NCBI GenBank assembly: GCA_030433355.1
Contig: JAUIMG010000013.1
Coordinates: forward strand, 22,323 to 86,322
Direction: 5' to 3'
Source: Bacteroidia bacterium
Lineage (GTDB): Bacteria; Bacteroidota; Bacteroidia; Flavobacteriales_E; Vicingaceae
DNA: 64,000 nt
Position numbers and translations under genes: made by a program. Positions 62,782-64,000 of this stretch are shown one piece after another. A model generated the notes under the pieces. The model searched no databases, had not been told where the DNA came from, and was given only the letters and a program-made list of their open reading frames with translations. Within the stretch, counting starts at the first letter, position 1. The number at the start of each line of letters is the position of its first letter.

Positions 62782-63327
62782 ATGAAAAAAATTGTATTAT
62801 CGGCAGCTACTCTTTGTATTTTAATATCGCAGTCTGCATGCTTTGGTTCATTTGAACTTGTTAAAACAGTTTATGAATGGAATGATTCTGTTACCCAAAA
62901 TAAATTTGTAAAAACATTAATCTTCTATGGAATGTGTATCCTTCCTGTTTATGGTCTTAGTGCTTTTATAGATGTTGTTATCTTAAATTTAATTGAATTT
63001 TGGAGTGGTTCTAATCCAATGGCAATGAACGAAGGTGACATGGAGGAGCAGCTTGTAATGTATAAAGGAGATATGTATAAAATAACTGCTACAAAAAATA
63101 AGTTTTCTTTCGCTAAAATAGTTGGTGATAAAGCAATTGATTTAGGTGCTTTAGAACTAGAGAATGATGCAACTGCGTGGAATTTTATCAAAGATGGTGA
63201 AAGCACTACCATTATCAACTTTAACGATTCGAATGCAGAATTTGCTACTTCCAATGGATTACAAACAGTAGACTTTGCTTTAATTGATGAGAAATTAAAC
63301 GCTACAGATAATTTAGCGCTTAACTAA
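62782..63327 (+). CDS. DUF3332-family membrane protein
   Basis: The 181-residue protein has a signal-like start (about 1-18, LISQSAC, a possible lipobox), then CFGSFELVKTVYEWNDSVTQ and KFVKTLIFYGMCILPVYGLS, a membrane helix, and an IEFWSGSNPMAMNEGD stretch; these are the DUF3332 marks. The remainder (about 95-181) is a soluble beta-rich domain. The function is unknown. A perfect terminator follows, and an LpoB-like lipoprotein gene lies 120 bases further on. Confidence 0.87.
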   Translation: MKKIVLSAATLCILISQSACFGSFELVKTVYEWNDSVTQNKFVKTLIFYGMCILPVYGLSAFIDVVILNLIEFWSGSNPMAMNEGDMEEQLVMYKGDMYKITATKNKFSFAKIVGDKAIDLGALELENDATAWNFIKDGESTTIINFNDSNAEFATSNGLQTVDFALIDEKLNATDNLALN

Positions 63328-63358
63328 GCGAGACTATTTAGAAAAAATAGAAAAGAAG

Positions 63359-63386
63359 GTCCCTATTTATTAGGGACTTTTTTTTT
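63359..63386 (+). terminator. Rho-independent terminator after DUF3332 gene
   Basis: GTCCCTA (63359-63365), a TTTAT loop and TAGGGAC (63371-63377), then nine T to 63386: a textbook hairpin plus T-run 31 bases after the stop. Confidence 0.88.
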
Positions 63387-63447
63387 GGCATTATTATTGA
63401 AATCTATTTTCAAATTCCAAGTTTTAAATCAAACAAACTAACATAAA

Positions 63448-64000
63448 ATGAAAAAATCAGTTTTATCAATAGCAATAATAGTTGCAATTACTTTTCTTGG
63501 CTGCAATAGCACTAAACAAGTAACAAGAGTAGAAGAAGATTCGGTAATAGACCTGTCTGGTAGATGGAATGATACAGATTCAAGATTAGTTTCTGAAGAG
63601 ATGGTAAGCGATATGCTTACGAAACCTTGGTTAAATGAATTTGAAACAGGAATGGGAAAGCGACCAGTTATTATTGTGGGGCTCGTTAAAAATAAGAGTC
63701 ACGAGCATATTGCAACGGATACGTACATAAAGGATATAGAAAAAGCTTTGTTGAACTCAGGAAAAGTTAGGCTAGTGCAAGCAGGTGAAGCAAGAGAAGA
63801 ATTAAGAAAAGAAAGGGCTGATCAAAATGAGTTTTCAACTTTAGAAACAGCAAAAAGATGGGGTAAGGAACTGGGTGCAGATTTTATTCTGCAAGGAGTT
63901 GTAAGTTCAATAGTCGATTCTAACACAAAGCAAAAACTTGTTTTTTATCAAACAGACCTAGAACTTATTAATATAGAAACCAACGAAAAGGTATGGATTG
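63448..64000 (+). CDS. LpoB-like penicillin-binding-protein activator lipoprotein, 3' end cut by window
   Basis: From ATG 63448, 184 codons run to the edge without a stop. The product starts MKKSVLSIAIIVAITFLGC, with a lipobox Cys19, then NSTKQVTRVEEDSVIDLSGR, WNDTDSRLVSEEMVSDMLTK, RPVIIVGLVKNKSHEHIATD and TAKRWGKELGADFILQGVVS. This is the LpoB (PF13036) pattern; LpoB reaches from the outer membrane to activate a class A penicillin-binding protein. Bacteroidota members often occur with other small lipoproteins, and their exact target is unproven. Confidence 0.82.
   Translation, partial: MKKSVLSIAIIVAITFLGCNSTKQVTRVEEDSVIDLSGRWNDTDSRLVSEEMVSDMLTKPWLNEFETGMGKRPVIIVGLVKNKSHEHIATDTYIKDIEKALLNSGKVRLVQAGEAREELRKERADQNEFSTLETAKRWGKELGADFILQGVVSSIVDSNTKQKLVFYQTDLELINIETNEKVWI

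Noticed and set aside
1..64000. Mobile elements, CRISPR arrays, defence systems
   Set aside because: No transposase, integrase, phage, cas, restriction or toxin-antitoxin motifs were seen, and no regularly spaced repeats.

Overview
This is a compact, AT-rich stretch of chromosome from a member of the Bacteroidota, probably Flavobacteriales or a close relative. The evidence is a PorP/SprF protein next to a protein with the gliding-motility (type B, type IX secretion) C-terminal domain, a GWxTD protein, a BatA protein, an S16 protein with a long acidic tail, a ZapA / 6S RNA / RNase Y block, and promoters of the Bacteroidota type (-7 box TAnnTTTG) with AT-rich leaders that lack an obvious Shine-Dalgarno sequence. 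It looks like core genome: no transposase, integrase, phage gene, CRISPR array or restriction system was seen. Genes are tightly packed, often overlapping by 1-19 bases, and every gap is shorter than 300 bases.

Layout. 1-3835 (minus): aminotransferase, heptose-7-phosphate kinase, WbqC-like protein, acyl-CoA carboxylase beta (cut by the window edge). 3877-5920: outer membrane protein, then a divergent pair (unknown membrane-anchored protein and VIT1-type metal transporter) joined in one frame by a single TGA. 5917-8411 (minus): rpsP-rimM-trmN6-nitroreductase. 8541-16450: lptD, then a divergent operon of cell-wall amidase, MCE/MlaD protein, two iron-sulfur oxidoreductase subunits with a small HAD-like gene between them, and a conserved unknown. 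16456-19590 (minus): YdcF-like, carboxypeptidase-regulatory-like and M23 peptidase genes. 19723-22108: coiled-coil gene, zapA, a 6S RNA candidate and rny. 22110-25013 (minus): 7TM sensor/SpoIIE phosphatase and an SRAP protein.

25105-29174: VWA protein, MoxR-like AAA+ ATPase, M48 protease lipoprotein and MsrA lipoprotein. 29171-31524 (minus): TMTC-like membrane glycosyltransferase with TPRs plus a helical-repeat protein. 31637-32722: fatty acid desaturase behind a perfect inverted repeat. 32730-40498 (minus): a type IX secretion-linked operon whose first gene is split into two frames by what looks like a roughly 40-base deletion. 40595-44065: GlcNAc-kinase-like ATPase, RsmI-like methyltransferase, LMW phosphatase and dnaA with a clear terminator. 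44066-48117: a dnaA-upstream region with one perfect DnaA box, thioesterase, glycosyltransferase, GWxTD protein, tRNA-Ser(UGA) and a repeat-rich spacer. 48406-51789: mutS2 and queA. 51792-53279 (minus): four small genes, three of them membrane proteins. 53375-59383: glycosyltransferase/methyltransferase/glycosyltransferase, gcvT, comB-like and an S1/P1-type zinc hydrolase. 59380-62663 (minus): BatA protein and a dihydroorotase homologue that has lost its metal ligands. 62782-end: DUF3332 protein and an LpoB-like lipoprotein cut by the window edge.

Taken together, much of the window serves the cell envelope (LPS delivery, peptidoglycan hydrolysis, O-antigen-type glycosylation, type IX secretion, lipoproteins), interleaved with translation and RNA housekeeping. 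The points most worth a second look are the broken adhesin gene, the dead dihydroorotase beside BatA, the in-frame TGA between two ORFs, the palindrome in front of the desaturase, and the unusually frequent need for TTG starts. Function calls rest on reading motifs by eye; no database search was run.
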